Program-made: the position numbers and the translations under genes | Notes under the pieces: model-generated | Told to the model about the DNA's origin: nothing | The model's input: the letters and a program-made list of their open reading frames with translations, nothing else | The model's database searches: none | In this document: in pieces, positions 60,693-64,000 of the stretch | How positions within the stretch are numbered: the stretch's first letter is position 1 | How the letters are laid out: the number at the start of each line of letters is the position of its first letter | NCBI GenBank assembly: GCA_914767715.1 | Contig: OU612065.1 | Span: forward strand, 35,588,001-35,652,000 | Length of the DNA stretch: 64,000 bases | Reading direction: 5' to 3' | DNA from: Membranipora membranacea | Taxonomy: Eukaryota > Bryozoa > Gymnolaemata > Cheilostomatida > Membraniporidae

Positions 60693-62597
60693 AAAATATG
60701 TAACCAAAGGAGATCAAGCCACACTGTTTTTTTGTGTGTGTTAGTTGTATTACAGTTGCTCGTTGAGAGTAGCTGGTGGCTCAGCTGCAAGTCATAAAGT
60801 TTCTTCGTTCAATTTCGATGATATCTGGGGTTTGTTGGGGTCCACACACTGAGAGCTAGTGACTTGTAACAAACATTTCCCATTTATACTCTAGACACTG
60901 AATTAGATTCTTCTCTTAGAATGGAAATAGTATCATAGCGTTATACGGTTAGGACACTAAACACAGGGACCCATCTGACTGTTATCTGATTGGCTGTCCC
61001 TAGTAGCATGAATAATTAGCCTGAGAAATTGTCTTGTTTACAAAATTGCAAACAGTAATTATACCCCTACAGTGTCAATGATTAGGGCATTTCTAGATTG
61101 CTACTAGGGACTGGCTATTTTTCCAAGCCCATTGTTTTGCAAAAGAAAGCTAATGATGCTATTCCAGATATGGAATTCAATGACTCTAGAATAATATGAC
61201 AATAACTCTGGATTACTACCAACTTTTTTTTAAAGCTGAGTCATGACTCATCGCTGCCCTAGAGACTCATGCTACTAATGACTTGGTAAGACTACCGAAA
61301 GAAAAAATCTGTTCACCCAAAATGAACTTTCACGGCCATGGCCATAGTATTCAGTCATTTTATAGGGGTTTGTGACACACAAAGCGTTAAAAACTCTAAT
61401 TTCATGTTGCAAATTTAGTATATGATAATGAGGATATAGATAAGTTTTTTACATCTCAAAATTTGTTTTCCTACTCAAAGGTATGAATACCAATTTCAGA
61501 GCTGTTTCGTCAAAATGTGGTGTTACTAGGCAAAGTTTTTGTTTTTCTTAAATAGATATGCAACGAAACTTCTTTTGATTCCACTTAATGAGAATGTTGA
61601 GAATTTTTATACGTTCAACACAAAAATTCACTGGTTTAATTATGATAAACCACCAAATTTGCCTTCCACCTGTTATGGACTGCGTGAAACGCACAGGACA
61701 CAAAATTACGCTCAATTTACTATGGAAAATCATTCAGATATCACAAGCATCTAAGCTGTAATACACAGCAAAGAACTTGTTTTACAGAACCTTTGCCACA
61801 AAATTTGGAATTATTGGCAAATGTAAAATTATTTTGTCACCCGCGGGACTGAAAACTAACAAAACTTGTGTAAATTAAACTTAGTAATATAACAAAATGT
61901 GTGACTATAATAGTGTAGAACAATATTCTCCTACACCGATATGTATGCCAAAATATAACCCACCAGTGTTGTGACGCGCAGGTTGGCGTACAGGACACTA
62001 AGTTACACTTAAGTCATGCCAAGGAGTTGTCTCTAACTCTTTGGTCAAACACCTCACTTTTTCTGTTTGATTTCCCATTTGATTTTGAGTGGAAAACAGA
62101 AACTATTCAAACATGTTGCGATTAAAAAGAAAAACTAGGCATTGTAATATGTTGCTAAATGTCTCGGTATCAGGTTGAAAGCTATGAACAAGATATGAAA
62201 AAGTATCCAACTACAAAGATAATCATTATGACTGTTCTAGAAATTGCCTTGCCTCAGATGTTTGTGTAGGTTAAGTCAAATTTGTCAAATTTTCAGTGTC
62301 TTGGCGTTGTAAAAGATCGTATTTCATGCTAAGCCGCATACTCATGAACTCATGATCAGACTTTTCCTACACTAGGTTTGTTCAATCATGCTAGCCTTCA
62401 TGACGCCGGTAATAGCATCAGACAAGACCAGTCAAAACCCTTTAAGCCAAGACATAAAGTTGGTCAAATTTAGCAAATCAATCAATTTGCCATAACCCAC
62501 AGAGTTGACGGCCTAATATTTGGCTGCATTTTCTGCAGCACACACTAGCCTTCAGTACAATGGGGCCCACAAACCCCAGAGAAAAACATTCAAACAT

Positions 62598-62652
62598 AGT
62601 AACTTCGAGACTTGAACAGTGAAGGAGATAGGTCTAACCAGCTGAACCACCT
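62598..62652 (-). repeat. tRNA-derived SINE head inside the foldback core
   Basis: On the minus strand GGTTCAGCTGGTTAGA resembles an A-box region, followed by a B-box-like GTTCAAGTCTC. The stems are degenerate, so it is not a working tRNA gene. It lies just inside the right arm of the foldback element. Confidence 0.55.
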
Positions 62653-62936
62653 CCTACCCTAACCGAGCAACTCACATGCAATATGACTAAAAAAAATACA
62701 GCGTGGCTTGATCTCCTTTGGTTACATATATTGGCATTATGGCAATGGTATTATGTCATCAGGCTTTATACCCACTGGTATTTTGACACTACTGGAGTTT
62801 TGTACAACTGGTATTTTGGCATTGGTATAGTGGTCAGTGGTGTTATCACCCATGGCATTATGACCATGGCATTATGGCAATGGCATTATGTCACTGGCAT
62901 TTTGTCCCAATGGCATTTTGACCATGGCATTATGAC

Positions 62937-64000
62937 TGGGTACCAGACCTGTATTATTTATATCGGTAACTTTGGCTATTGTAATAGTAATGGCTTCATT
63001 TGAATTACTACAAACCTAGAAAACACTCCCAAACAATACATTGTGTCAGTGTCTAGGAGGCTTTATGGAAATCCTGGCTAGAACAAACAATTAAACAATA
63101 AAAATAGAACAACTGATCATGTATCATCATGATGAGAGGATTTGTAAGCATAAATATCGGCTGATAGTGTAGAGAGTGTAACGGAAACCTTGTGATTCAG
63201 GTATTTGAGGAATGTATAAATAACTCTAGGATCTACCTGCCTCGTCAATGGAATTCAATAGACTGTGAAAAAGTTTAAATTTACCTGAGCTAACATAGCC
63301 TCGAGATTGAAACACTGAGAGATGTGATTCTTACATCATATTACCATGGTTTGCATTTAATGTGACTGCGTGTCACACACTTTACTCTGACTGGCAAAAA
63401 TCACTTCATGTCTGTTTCTGTCAGAATAAAAGTAGAAGAAACAAAGTGAATTTTTTTTTCTCTTAAACCTTCAGCTGAGTCACTGCTGACAAGCAATGAC
63501 GTTACTAAAAATCCTGCAATCCTGCACGTCCGCCTTTTTCAGCCATCTGGCGGTTCACTAGGATGGGATTGTTCTCAGCTATGTTGTGGCTGTATCATTT
63601 GATTCTATTATATTACTAGTCATTAAAACCTGCCCAATGACATAATGATTGGTTCAGGTGACATGAGCTAAAAGATTTTAAAGGATCTAATGTGATGACC
63701 GACTTTGCCGCCAGCCGCTGGTTGCCGCCTCTTGTTAGCCTTGCTGTAAGCGACCTTGTTATAGTTAGTATAAGATAAACAATCCTCTTATCTCAGCAAT
63801 GCAATGAGGAATATGAGATCTGCGACCAACATACAATATCCGTCTGCGGTATTTTTTGTAACATAGCATTACTACTAAACGTTGGAGATAATACAGCGGA
63901 ATTTGTCATCTGTGCAGGTGATTCAAGTGCTTCCCAGAATGCAAAAAAAGGCTATGAGCTTCTGAAACTTATTTGTTTTCATATGAGGTTGATAACTTTA
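62937..64000. other. GlyRS intron continuing to the edge, no feature recognised
   Basis: No match to the expected next GlyRS exon and no other exon chain. Nothing ordered was seen beyond AT-rich sequence. Confidence 0.5.

Larger units (their letters stand above)
60173..62936. mobile_element. 2.8-kb foldback element with long compound inverted arms
   Basis: The left arm (60173-60735) and right arm (about 62689-62936) are inverted copies. Both are built from short degenerate units of the type GTCAAAATGCCAT/GCCATAATGCCAT. Matching landmarks in order are GGTGATAACACCACTGA, CCAATGCCAAAATACCAGTT, ATAAAGCC, and the inner edge TAACCAAAGGAGATCAAGCC. The left arm carries about 310 extra bases, mostly a 168-bp AT-rich tandem duplication. 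The core (60736-62688) has no recognisable transposase; its longest frames are short and unrecognised. It is therefore non-autonomous. AGACCT occurs near both outer ends (60150, 62945), but a target-site duplication is not established. Confidence 0.8.

Noticed and set aside
61539-61754. 71-codon frame in the foldback core as a transposase fragment
   Set aside because: No catalytic motif or similarity that I can recognise; length is within chance for AT-rich DNA.
62683-63003. 106-codon plus-strand frame rich in Trp, Tyr and His
   Set aside because: It is the translation of the right inverted arm of the foldback element.

Overview
The window is nuclear DNA from an animal. It is AT-rich and its genes are split into many short exons with GT-AG introns. 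The gene set (separase, SLC22-type transporters, cytosolic/mitochondrial glycyl-tRNA synthetase, a rhodopsin-type GPCR fragment) is metazoan. The divergence from vertebrate proteins and the many small foldback and tRNA-derived repeats suggest a non-vertebrate, possibly an early-branching marine animal. The species cannot be named from the sequence alone.

Layout. 1-412 is a 25-bp minisatellite plus a short tandem repeat. 1246-2717 (+) carries a GPCR fragment ending after TM4. 3057-22564 (-) is a complete separase gene that I could resolve into 36 exons, about 2,066 codons. It has the His/Cys protease dyad, a Cys cluster, a Ser-Pro-rich linker and a candidate separase self-cleavage site. Its last intron (3.2 kb) holds a whole second gene on the opposite strand: a six-exon secreted FG-GAP/VCBS-like protein (3585-6192). 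22.6-31.1 kb has no confidently recognised gene. It contains tRNA-derived SINE heads, palindromes and one candidate small secreted-peptide gene on the minus strand (26459-27389).

29.2-45.3 kb is a tandem segmental duplication of an SLC22 transporter gene. The first copy (31173-37131) carries three independent reading-frame lesions and looks like a pseudogene. The second copy (39785-45296) is intact, 10 exons and 536 codons. Its exons 5-6 are bracketed by long inverted repeats. 46448 to beyond the right edge (+) is glycyl-tRNA synthetase. A mitochondrial-type leader precedes an internal Met that would start the cytosolic form, followed by a WHEP domain and class II catalytic motifs. Ten exons are visible and the C-terminal part lies outside the window.

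The GlyRS introns are full of foldback repeats. The intron after exon 10 starts with a 30-bp minisatellite that keeps the reading frame open, and then contains a 2.8-kb foldback element (60173-62936) whose inverted arms are built from short degenerate units. I found no operon, CRISPR array, prokaryotic system or recognisable viral gene. The points most worth a second look are the nested antisense gene, the self-cleavage site in separase, the decayed/intact transporter pair, the exon-bracketing inverted repeats, and the open minisatellite and foldback element downstream of GlyRS exon 10.
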